The notes under the pieces are model-generated. The model saw only the letters and a program-made list of their open reading frames with translations. It was not told the origin of the DNA and ran no database searches. Source: Bacillota bacterium (GTDB lineage Bacteria > Bacillota > Clostridia > Lachnospirales > Lachnospiraceae). Taken from it: a DNA stretch of 14,473 bases. Positions 7,401-13,662 of the stretch are shown here, piece after piece. The position numbers and the translations under genes are program-made. The number at the start of each line of letters is the position of its first letter. The first letter of the stretch is position 1. The stretch covers positions 1 through 14,473 of the forward strand of contig JAFAEB010000135.1 of NCBI GenBank assembly GCA_023424235.1, in the 5' to 3' direction.

Positions 7401-10333
7401 GTGGCAACAATAGCGTACTTAACTTTTCCAGTTCAGGAGTTCCGGTGGTTACCTATAATAATATCGGAATAGATAAATTATGGCTGAACCTAAAGGTGGA
7501 ATATACATCGGGTAATAGTGGGAATGGAAATTATAGGTATACTAGTGGATCTAATACTTATTACTTCAGAGTGCTTAATGTTACATCATCTAACTCTTCT
7601 TATCCAATATCAAGCAAGTTTGTTGAGAATAGGAACGGTAATGTTTATATGAAGGATGGTAGTCGTTGGAGACAAGGCTATATTGTTTTAAATGATTATT
7701 ATCTGAAAATCCAGACGGAAACCGTAGATGTCTTTAGATGGGATGATTTTGCTGCAGACACTACAGTATCAGTAGGTGATGTTATCCGTTTCCCATCAGG
7801 GTATTCTTTTAGTAGTAACTTCCATTATGCACATGTGGGAAAGCAGATTAGTAGTAAGAAGACGAGACGAGGCAGCTTTCATAATACTCTTGACGATATT
7901 GATGAATACAATTACTCTGGTAATGACCTGACTGAAGCCAAGTTAGATGATTTATTAGAGTTTGCTCAAGCGGGATACCCTATTATTCTTAGTAAGGATT
8001 GCTTTACTAGCAGCGGAGCAATTGATACTACCATCATTGATAAGGCATCGAATGTTTATAATCTTCTGCTAAAACTTACATCGGATTCCGCATATACGCC
8101 TTCCTTTTTTAAGGAAACAGACACCTCAAAGGATGCTGAGTTTATTAAAGCCTTGAATAATAAGAGCTTTCGATTGATTGTATCGGAAAAGCCAGTGGAT
8201 TACCTAGATAGAACCTTAACAGCATATAAAGACTATAGTGATGATAGAGTATATATTAACGGTGCTGCTGATGGAGGAAACAGTAGAATAGATGAGAAAA
8301 ATCTGGAATTTACTATTAAAATTGATACATCAAATACTGGACTTTATGAAGTTAGGCTATACATTGATACCAATGCAGACGGTAAATTTGATGAGACAGA
8401 GGAGAAGCTTGACTCCCTTGAGATCGAGAATACGCTCACCAAAAAGACAACAAGAGCAAACCGATTGGTCGGAGGGCAAAGCTATCATATCGTAAGGCAG
8501 ATTAAAGATTATACTGGAGCAATCCCCTGGAAGCTTGAGCTTGTTGATGTAAATAATCCATTGATCCGCGACGATGTTATAGGACAGTGTGCTATTAAGG
8601 TTACTGAAAAAACACAGATTAATGTATTACAGATTATTTCAGATGGTTTGCGTAGTAACGTAAGTTTTAATCCTACGGTTTATTTTCCAACGGAAGCAGA
8701 GATTGCCTTGGCAAAGACAAGGAATTCCGGAAAAGAAATCACAGATGAAGGTGTTAATATTAATACCTATTTTACAGGCTGTATCAATTTTGTAAACAGT
8801 AGCACATCCTATGTAACGGATACGAATGTTATAAGAAATGCTGGATGGTTCTATTATTACACCAAAATACTAAGTGAGTTTGAGGTTGTATTCTACCGTT
8901 TATCAGTAAAAGAGTTCTCAAATTTGGGTTCAGGAAGTAAGGCTTATTTAAAGAACAATGATATCAACATGCTGATCCTTGGTTATGCAGATTGTTATTC
9001 GGATATAGAGAATCCTGACGCCCTGTTGGCGATTGATAACTTTATAAGTGCTGGTAACACAACTTTATTTACCCATGACACGACCTCCTTCGTTAATCTT
9101 AGTTCAAAGCCTTCGGATTTTACAGATGAATATTGGGGTTATAACATCAACCAATATTTCCGTGGTATTCTCGGAATGGACCGCTTTGGTGTTATGACTA
9201 ATAAGGGTTTGACTAGTAATTTAAATAATGCACCTGATAAACCATATCTAGCCAATACACTACAATCAGAGAATAATTATTATACGGCTAATACTAGCAG
9301 AATGGGTACCAGGGTACTGACCCAGGGTATGAGTAATGTAACAGTAGGTCAGAATGGTGACCGTGTAACTAGTGCTACCAAGGCCAATAATGGTCAGATT
9401 GTAACCTATCCTTATCTGATACCGGATAATCTCACCGTTGCAAGCACCCATTCCCAGTATTATCAGCTGGATTTGGAAGCAGACGATATTGTGGTTTGGT
9501 ACTGTCTCGCTGGAGGTAGCGATTTCTATAAGACAAAAAATGATGTTCGTAATAACTACTATATATACAACAAAGGTAATATAACTTATTCTGGTGTAGG
9601 GCATTCTGGCGGTTTAACGAATGATGAACAAAAGCTGTTTGTTAATACAATGATAGCTGCTTACTCAGCCGGAACCGTTCCTACCGAACCTGTCATTACC
9701 AATAGGGATAAGTCTTCCTTAGGAAGTGTAACCGATTATCTTTATATTGATTACGATGCTACCATGGATGTAGGTACAGCAGTACCTTTTGGCTCTGAGA
9801 TTTTCTCCTATACGAATGGTTCAGGTAAAACAATTCATACCAAGCGTGTTTACTTTACATTGAAAAATTATAGTATCATATTGAACAAGAAGATGACAAT
9901 TCACTATTATCCAGTTCTTGTTACGACGGCAGGAGGAGTTGTTACTAGAAGGGTGCTTACCGAGATTCCGATGCTTCTTAATACCTATGATTATAATAGT
10001 GAAACGAATACAGGAGATTTAATTTCTACTGATACCTTCAGCTATGAGCAGACCTATAGTGATGGTAGCAATCATAGGGTGAATCTGACTGGAGGAGTGG
10101 TTTATTCTACTTATGAATATTATGTAGATATCCCTATTTCAGATGCTTATTATAATAGTCTTGTGGAAGGAACGACTGATTCCTTGGAGAATTTTGCACT
10201 AGATTCAAACAGTAGATTTGAGATTCAGATTCAGGTAATAATGAGGTATGGTAGAGATGAAGCAGAGAATATTCCACTAGTAGGTAAAAGAAATGCTACC
10301 TTCATTAAGAGAGGAATGTTCACTTTGGATTGA
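4472..10333 (+). CDS. Giant exported DUF5057-type protein with InlB B-repeats (1953 aa)
   Basis: Very large extracellular protein of unproven function, encoded last in the pilin operon. ATG 4472 is preferred over ATG 4451 because GAGAGG lies just upstream and the protein then begins MKKWKRVL. A hydrophobic segment (8-28) and AEAA|K make a signal peptide cut near residue 38 likely. Residues 62-88 (PFVVLEIVANENMAQFGYL) match, from memory, the opening of DUF5057 proteins. Residues about 279-525 hold three clear and one partial InlB/Listeria-Bacteroides repeats (YIFTGWYKD...VYAGW pattern; 5300-6050). Later segments (ILEIEPTDDFK near 845, FAQAGYPIIL near 1163, NMLILGYADCYSDIE and THDTTSFVN near 1500-1535) recur in DUF5057-type proteins and suggest Rossmann-like, amidotransferase-fold modules. 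An EF-hand-like loop (DTNADGKFDETEE) starts near residue 1299. No LPXTG or C-terminal membrane anchor is seen, so attachment via the pilus is plausible but inferred. Confidence 0.82.
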   Translation: MKKWKRVLTGSIIGTLAVVLVSFVWVFMEMPWENAEAAKVVDSSGVYTIPGKSGSLGSSGNPFVVLEIVANENMAQFGYLVDGQEPINLLSAMSSSDKDTVAAALSNYMTISLDSNTVVKQEFVTRITEQEWTNYYWNFNVNANQYGYYERLTENTGDYALNLTLKTVTDPATSLVKTVYEYTIVPVTIGTGAYRWIGYSYTESSALTDTTTYLNMVSSDTALAQDSSQLSKIYGFQKDIAVYNAYSGRKINKELFKKYALGLGYKDNDVRKGEDSSSYEFIGWFREPQGVNAYNESDKISSDITLYAKWKTVYSGGTVSLYEITFDKNAGTDEVIHLPDSIRFINSGDSIIEPDIIPLRRGYIFTGWYKDAACTVKFDFTKVITENATVYAGWEELVETKYIITFNANAGAGNAGTVTNLPTDITDVLQNGRTADYTPIEPLTAPTRENYIFAGWYWNSAGTNPFVFDEPIPFGVSSTTIQLYARWIPATSTSSYKITFNGNKPSQALSRVTGIPASLTGLSFGQDITDKFPEDVPFIQGNIVEKLKNYHVKVITVTPKDFTNKSENLGLIDRANLIVLNQTCDNQLKTFWTTYKNTDLFSKPVSQYNITAGNFTGNDLSWTATLRLMNKITGMNSTVMSPVIYDYSIYQSVVSSTQTAIKTPVSFNSTFSNSSAFSISNVNGYSSNVYKLYLMTQQFNPVTLYNAYIFTAKFNSSGNFTGITNITAQKYWNEYTLLPYSVIPSADWNSTTKTFVANALEVIGVKRNYTLNEEKGLINNRVFLYKSSVSMIDGFMTPQLLSAEHSGMNDYFYPESDTLPERYNTAEGIYYMLYNASLYRNFDKNLSILEIEPTDDFKNNNFWFWYISRYVPNFTGSYSVVKKNSSEFIGDIDDLNSKYDIVYLGVNNTNLVTSFMPQISFSARANEEVTITTQQTIPVAYQKKFKVSTETITTYTVRSNLTGVPNSDRRNYSLVSGGNNSVLNFSSSGVPVVTYNNIGIDKLWLNLKVEYTSGNSGNGNYRYTSGSNTYYFRVLNVTSSNSSYPISSKFVENRNGNVYMKDGSRWRQGYIVLNDYYLKIQTETVDVFRWDDFAADTTVSVGDVIRFPSGYSFSSNFHYAHVGKQISSKKTRRGSFHNTLDDIDEYNYSGNDLTEAKLDDLLEFAQAGYPIILSKDCFTSSGAIDTTIIDKASNVYNLLLKLTSDSAYTPSFFKETDTSKDAEFIKALNNKSFRLIVSEKPVDYLDRTLTAYKDYSDDRVYINGAADGGNSRIDEKNLEFTIKIDTSNTGLYEVRLYIDTNADGKFDETEEKLDSLEIENTLTKKTTRANRLVGGQSYHIVRQIKDYTGAIPWKLELVDVNNPLIRDDVIGQCAIKVTEKTQINVLQIISDGLRSNVSFNPTVYFPTEAEIALAKTRNSGKEITDEGVNINTYFTGCINFVNSSTSYVTDTNVIRNAGWFYYYTKILSEFEVVFYRLSVKEFSNLGSGSKAYLKNNDINMLILGYADCYSDIENPDALLAIDNFISAGNTTLFTHDTTSFVNLSSKPSDFTDEYWGYNINQYFRGILGMDRFGVMTNKGLTSNLNNAPDKPYLANTLQSENNYYTANTSRMGTRVLTQGMSNVTVGQNGDRVTSATKANNGQIVTYPYLIPDNLTVASTHSQYYQLDLEADDIVVWYCLAGGSDFYKTKNDVRNNYYIYNKGNITYSGVGHSGGLTNDEQKLFVNTMIAAYSAGTVPTEPVITNRDKSSLGSVTDYLYIDYDATMDVGTAVPFGSEIFSYTNGSGKTIHTKRVYFTLKNYSIILNKKMTIHYYPVLVTTAGGVVTRRVLTEIPMLLNTYDYNSETNTGDLISTDTFSYEQTYSDGSNHRVNLTGGVVYSTYEYYVDIPISDAYYNSLVEGTTDSLENFALDSNSRFEIQIQVIMRYGRDEAENIPLVGKRNATFIKRGMFTLD

Positions 10334-10420
10334 GTGTAGTAAAATTAATCAGAATATGACTGAAGAGTTATGATGGCATAGGTAAGAAAGACATGATATA
10401 GATATTGGAAGGAAATAAAT

Positions 10421-10469
10421 ATTGGGGCTTAGGCATGGATTATTGAGATGCCTAACCCCGATCTTTTTT
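10421..10469 (+). terminator. Intrinsic terminator closing the pilin operon
   Basis: The left arm ATTGGGGCTTAGGCAT (10421-10436) pairs with ATGCCTAACCCCGAT (10448-10462), with one bulged C and one G-T pair. The loop has 11 bases and six T follow (10464-10469). It lies about 90 bases after the stop of the giant protein gene. Confidence 0.9.
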
Positions 10470-10592
10470 GCTTTTTAGTATAAGAGATTAGTAAATCTCT
10501 TTCTATTCTAACTTAGTAACTTATAATAAGCGACAGATAGCACGATAGGTAAACTAGATTATGGTTTAACCTTAACACTTTAACAATTTCCT

Positions 10593-10626
10593 AACTGCGA
10601 CTAAGAAATTAGATGCAGTTTTTTTA
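10593..10626 (+). terminator. Terminator-like hairpin with no gene directly before it
   Basis: AACTGC (10593-10598) pairs with GCAGTT (10615-10620). An inner stem CTAA/TTAG is closed by a GAAA loop, a small internal bulge lies between the stems, and a run of T follows. The nearest upstream gene already has its own terminator, so this one may be an attenuator ahead of the recombinase module or a remnant of a lost gene. Confidence 0.65.
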
Positions 10627-10653
10627 TTTAGGTATTTTAAGGAATATCAAAAA

Positions 10654-10659
10654 TATAAT
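10654..10659 (+). promoter_or_regulatory. Possible -10 box for the recombinase module
   Basis: A perfect TATAAT lies about 30 bases ahead of the small gene's start and follows the terminator-like hairpin at 10593. The region 17 bases upstream (GGTATT) is a poor -35 match, so this is a weak call. Confidence 0.3.
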
Positions 10660-10688
10660 TTACTATAGAATGAAAGGATGTGGTAAAA

Positions 10689-10871
10689 CTGGCTAGTAGA
10701 TCAAAGCCTACTTATTATATTTGGATGACAGAAGATATGGATAAGAACGTAGTTGAAAAGAGTAAATTATACTGGAGTTCAATTGGATTTCGCGTAGTCA
10801 CATTTATCGATGGTAATAAAAATATACATTCTGGGATAAAAGAAGTAATTAAAAACCATATGCATTCTTGA
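10689..10871 (+). CDS. 60-aa unrecognised protein upstream of recombinase, probable CTG start
   Basis: I do not recognise a named family. The protein is small, soluble and mixed in charge: ASRSKPTYYIWMTEDMDKN near the start, then FRVVTFIDGN and a C-terminal helix ending IKEVIKNHMHS. The pattern of an alternating strand, DGN turn and helix suggests a compact alpha/beta fold. The start is decided by the ribosome binding site. AAAGGATGTG (10673-10682) is followed by six bases and then CTG 10689, the same layout as for two other genes in this window (the recombinase at 10933 and the membrane protein at 13968). The in-frame GTG at 10680 lies inside that site and would give 63 aa. It ends 61 bases before the recombinase ATG, with no terminator between, so it is probably co-transcribed with it. 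Small genes next to large serine integrases can encode directionality factors; that function here is only a hypothesis. Confidence 0.6.
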   Translation: MASRSKPTYYIWMTEDMDKNVVEKSKLYWSSIGFRVVTFIDGNKNIHSGIKEVIKNHMHS

Positions 10872-12787
10872 TAATATGGTTCTACTTATTCTGTATTTAT
10901 ATTGTGTAATATAAAATAAAGGTTGTGATTATATGGTTGTAGGTTATGTACGTTTATCTAGAGATGATGATAAGAAGAACTATGTTTCAATCGAAAATCA
11001 AAAGTTAATCATAAATCAATTTGCAGTAAATAGGGATATGATAATTGATAGATGGTATGAAGATGATGGATTTTCTGGATATAGTTTTAATCGACCAGGG
11101 TTTAATCAATTACTTATTGATCTAGATAAGGATGTAGATGTAGTAATTGCCAAGGATTTATCTAGAATTGGTAGACATAATGCTAAAGTATTACTTTTAC
11201 TAGAGGATTTTAAAGATCGTGATAAGCGGCTAATCATTATTGACGATGATTACGATTCAATAGAAGATGCAGATGATATTATCGGAATTAAAACATGGTA
11301 TAATGAGAGATATGTAAAAGATGCTAGCAAAAAGATTAGAAAGGTAATGAGGGCAAGGCAAAAAGAAGGCACATTATTGTTAGGGGTTCCATTTGGATAT
11401 ACTAGAAATGATAAAGATAAATCAATCGTTGATATACAAGAAAAAGAAGCATTCATAGTCCGTAAAATCTTTGATTTATATCTTCAGGGTAATGGTTATA
11501 GAAAAATCGCATCCATCTTGAATGAGGAAGAGATTCCCACGCCTTCGATGATGTTTCGACAACGAAGATTAGAGCAAGGTAAAAGCTGTAATAGAAGAAT
11601 TAGCACAATATGGTCCGATGGTATGATATCAGATATACTGAAAAATGATTTTTATATTGGTAATTTTAGATTGCATAAACGTGCTAGAGGGGCTATAAAT
11701 GGTAAGGATAAAAGAGTTGATAAAGAGGAACAAATACTGTTTGAAGATAACCACACTCCTATTATAGATCAAAATACATTTGAACTAGTTCAAACTATTA
11801 TGAGTAAAAGAATAAAAGCAAATTATAGAGGGCAAAATCTTAAGAGTAATATCTTTGGAGCTTGCTTATTCTGTAAAGATTGCGGAAGTAGATTAACACC
11901 TATAATTAGAAATAAAGATATGAATAGAAGATATTATATATGTAATACTTATAATTCTAAAGGTAAACGTTTTTGTGAATATGCCCATATTATAAAAGAA
12001 GATGAATTACTGAATGATTTAATTAACTATCTTAAATTATGTCGTAATTCTTTAAAAGACGTCATTGAAGCATATGATATAAATGATTATAAAGATGAAA
12101 AAGATTCTATAGAAGAAAAAAGAAAGAACATCATCGCAAGTATAGATTCAAATAAGAAGCAATTAAAAACATTATTATCTCAAAAAGCAAAAGATTTAAC
12201 TTTAATACCTGGTAATGAAGAGATAATAAATGAGACCTATTCTTCATTAGTAGAAGATATATTGAATAAAATAAAGGAGATGGAATTACAATTAAATAGT
12301 ATAAGTGAGTTAGGAATGACAAACTCTAATGCACAAAAAAAGTTAGTGACAGCACTTGAAATAATAGATGATATTATAGAAAGAGATAATATAGATAGAA
12401 GAGATGTCGAGATATTAATAGAAAAAATAATTGTTGATCTAGATGGTATGCCGATAATTGAACTTAAATATGGCTTAAGTGGTTTCGTAAAGTATAATCC
12501 TGCTAATGAATTGAATAAAAAGGAAAATAATATTATATTGACTACTATGAGGTTAATCTACGAAGAAGAGCGAAACTATACTTCGGCAAAATACCTTTCT
12601 ACTAAGCTAACTGAATTAGGCTTTAAAAAATCGAAAAAGTTAGTATTACCTTATATTGCAGTTATGATTAAAATGGGTATCTTAAAACCTACTGAAAACA
12701 GTTTAAAACCTTATGATATCATTGTATCGAAAGAAATTTTAAACCATATGATTAATAATTACATAGATACTATGTCAAACTGGTGGT
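10689..12787 (+). mobile_element. Right-end integrase module of an integrated element; left end not in window
   Basis: The small gene and the large serine recombinase are visibly more AT-rich than the genes on both sides (about 27% GC in a sampled recombinase line, against 33-40% in sampled pilin and SBP lines). The module ends abruptly inside a broken substrate-binding protein gene. The right boundary falls within about 12778-12790. No left boundary can be recognised: the matching 5' half of the broken gene is absent, so the element probably extends leftwards past base 1. Confidence 0.6.
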
Positions 12788-12807
12788 ATGCCTCAAATGG
12801 TATTTGA
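10933..12807 (+). CDS. Large serine recombinase (integrase), 624 aa
   Basis: Site-specific recombinase expected to integrate and excise the element it sits on, through a Ser-DNA covalent intermediate. Residues 1-140 are the resolvase catalytic domain: YVRLSRDD with nucleophile Ser9 and Arg7, and DLSRIGRH (75-82) with further active-site Arg. Residues about 145-300 are the 'recombinase' domain (LLLGVPFGYTRND, YRKIASILNEE, WSDGMISDILKNDFYIGNF). A zinc ribbon follows with Cys314, Cys317, Cys337 and Cys348, then a coiled coil (about 380-480) typical of phage-type integrases. Residues about 531-624 form a helical C-terminal extension. ATG 10933 is preceded by AAAGGTTGTG at five bases. The last codons (from about Trp617) and the TGA at 12805-12807 lie in the target gene, overlapping it in another frame. 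All key residues are present, so it looks active. Confidence 0.93.
   Translation: MVVGYVRLSRDDDKKNYVSIENQKLIINQFAVNRDMIIDRWYEDDGFSGYSFNRPGFNQLLIDLDKDVDVVIAKDLSRIGRHNAKVLLLLEDFKDRDKRLIIIDDDYDSIEDADDIIGIKTWYNERYVKDASKKIRKVMRARQKEGTLLLGVPFGYTRNDKDKSIVDIQEKEAFIVRKIFDLYLQGNGYRKIASILNEEEIPTPSMMFRQRRLEQGKSCNRRISTIWSDGMISDILKNDFYIGNFRLHKRARGAINGKDKRVDKEEQILFEDNHTPIIDQNTFELVQTIMSKRIKANYRGQNLKSNIFGACLFCKDCGSRLTPIIRNKDMNRRYYICNTYNSKGKRFCEYAHIIKEDELLNDLINYLKLCRNSLKDVIEAYDINDYKDEKDSIEEKRKNIIASIDSNKKQLKTLLSQKAKDLTLIPGNEEIINETYSSLVEDILNKIKEMELQLNSISELGMTNSNAQKKLVTALEIIDDIIERDNIDRRDVEILIEKIIVDLDGMPIIELKYGLSGFVKYNPANELNKKENNIILTTMRLIYEEERNYTSAKYLSTKLTELGFKKSKKLVLPYIAVMIKMGILKPTENSLKPYDIIVSKEILNHMINNYIDTMSNWWYASNGI
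12778..12800 (+). other. Probable right attachment site (attR) within the SBP gene
   Basis: The SBP frame (GGT GGT ATG CCT CAA ATG, 12782 onward) encodes the Gly-Gly-Met-Pro stretch that normally follows Gly-Arg-Lys in SsuA/TauA-like proteins. Upstream of 12782 that frame soon meets a TAG (12764-12766) and no longer reads as SBP. Host similarity therefore begins at the GGTGGT. The crossover core is probably within GGTGG, a guess since the other attachment site is not in the window. Confidence 0.6.
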
Positions 12808-13357
12808 GTATATTCTTAAAAAACAAGGAATGGACCCAACCTCAGATCTTACAATCGTTCAAAACATCGATTTTGGTTTAACTGCGCAAGCTTTTGCAGC
12901 AGGTACTGGTGATTATACCATCGAATTTGAACCTGGTGCTACTGCACTTGAAAAAGATAATACTGGTAAAGTAGTTGCTTCTCTTGGCGTAGAAAGCGGT
13001 ATGGTTCCATATACAGCATATGCAGCTAAAAAGAGCTATATAGAAAAGAATCCTGATGTAATTCAAAAGTTTACTAATGCAATTCAGAAGGGTCTTGATT
13101 ATGTTAATAGTCATAGCAACGAGGAAATTGCGAAAGTAATTGCACCTCAATTTAAAGAAACAGATTTAACTACAGTAACAGCAATTGTAACTAGATATCG
13201 TGAGCAAAGTACTTGGAAGGAAAATACGGTATTTGAAGAATCTAGTTTCACATTACTTCAAAATATTCTTGAAGAAGCTGGTGTTATCACAAGCCGAGCA
13301 CCATATGAAGATTTAATTAATACAACATTTGCATCAAAAGCATTTGATAAGAAATAG
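12782..13357 (+). pseudogene. 3' half of a NitT/TauT-type ABC transporter substrate-binding protein, cut by the element
   Basis: Only the C-terminal portion (about 190 codons) of a periplasmic-type binding protein is present; intact family members are about 320-350 aa and start with a lipoprotein signal. The visible part follows the family closely: GGMPQMVFEYILKKQGMDP, FEPGATALEK, VPYTAYAAKKSYIEKNPDVIQKFTNAIQKG, HSNEEIAKVIAPQFKETDL and a C-terminal APYEDLINTTF. Such proteins deliver sulfonates, nitrate, thiamine precursors or similar small solutes to an ABC importer; the ligand here cannot be told. The ATG at 12788 is an internal Met, and the only purine-rich bases before it (GGTGGT) sit directly against it, so this is not a separate gene. 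Weak translational coupling to the overlapping recombinase cannot be excluded. Apart from the cut, the frame is open and undamaged to TAG 13355-13357. That fits recent or reversible interruption. Confidence 0.85.
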
Positions 13358-13440
13358 ATAGTATATAAAAACTATCTAATAAGAAGCAGATAGTATATAA
13401 AAACTATCTAATAAGAAATAGATAGTATCTAAAAATTATT
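13349..13440 (+). repeat. 32-bp tandem repeat, 2.9 copies, each with an internal hairpin
   Basis: Unit 1 is 13349-13380 and unit 2 is 13381-13412 (30 of 32 bases identical). Unit 3 (13413-13440) is decayed after its first 16 bases. Units 1 and 2 contain AGATAGT/ACTATCT inverted arms around an 8-base A/T loop (13356-13377 and 13388-13409). The first copy includes the last two codons and stop of the substrate-binding protein gene. Confidence 0.9.
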
Positions 13441-13471
13441 AAAAGAATTATTAAAAATAAGTAGAAGGAAA

Positions 13472-13510
13472 GACCTTATAAGTGAGATTGTCTTATAGGG
13501 TCATTCTTTT
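13472..13510 (+). terminator. Intrinsic terminator after the SBP fragment
   Basis: GACCTTATAAG (13472-13482) pairs with CTTATAGGGTC (13492-13502), with one G-T pair and a 9-base loop. ATTCTTTT follows. It would stop + strand transcripts coming from the SBP gene or, in the integrated state, from the recombinase. Confidence 0.85.
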
Positions 13511-13555
13511 AAGCTTTATATGAATTTAATGGTATCTCTATAAAAAAATCTTAAA

Positions 13556-13593
13556 AAAGATGCCTATTTGATAACTTTCAAATGGGCATCTTT
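13556..13593 (-). terminator. Terminator between convergent genes, mainly for the - strand
   Basis: AAAGATGCCTATTTG (13556-13570) pairs with CAAATGGGCATCTTT (13579-13593), with one G-T pair and an 8-base loop. Read on the - strand, the hairpin is followed by a long T-rich run (complement of 13541-13555). Read on the + strand, it is followed by a weaker CTTTAT. It lies about 70 bases beyond the stop of the - strand membrane protein gene. Confidence 0.85.
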
Positions 13594-13662
13594 CTTTATA
13601 GTTATATAATCTTATACTCATATATTTTATTCCTGACATATATGATATACATTTTTGCTAAA

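Larger units (their letters stand above)
10470..10688. other. AT-rich intergenic stretch with two hairpins, no gene seen
   Basis: Together with the terminator before it, this makes about 355 bases without a gene between the pilin operon and the small gene at 10689. It holds a short hairpin, AGAGATT/AATCTCT (10484-10500, loop GTA), followed by only three T. It also holds a stronger terminator-like hairpin at 10593-10625, listed separately. A TATAAT at 10654-10659 could be a -10 box for the small gene, but no good -35 box lies upstream of it. The AT content rises here relative to the pilin operon, so the stretch may contain an old junction between host and element DNA. That is inference. Confidence 0.5.

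Noticed and set aside
8366..8405. Dockerin module
   Set aside because: Only one calcium-type loop is present, not the paired loops and spacing of a dockerin.
10484..10503. AGAGATT/AATCTCT hairpin as a terminator
   Set aside because: The stem is short and AT-rich and only three T follow; it sits just after a strong terminator.
10680..10871. GTG 10680 as start of the small gene
   Set aside because: It lies within the AAAGGATGTG ribosome binding site; CTG 10689 has the same spacing as the starts of two other genes here.
12788..13357. A complete separate gene starting at ATG 12788
   Set aside because: The Met is the internal one of the conserved Gly-Gly-Met-Pro stretch. There is no properly spaced ribosome binding site, and the family needs a signal peptide and first lobe that are missing.
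13349..13440. CRISPR array
   Set aside because: The copies are directly adjacent with no spacers, and the unit itself is the whole period.
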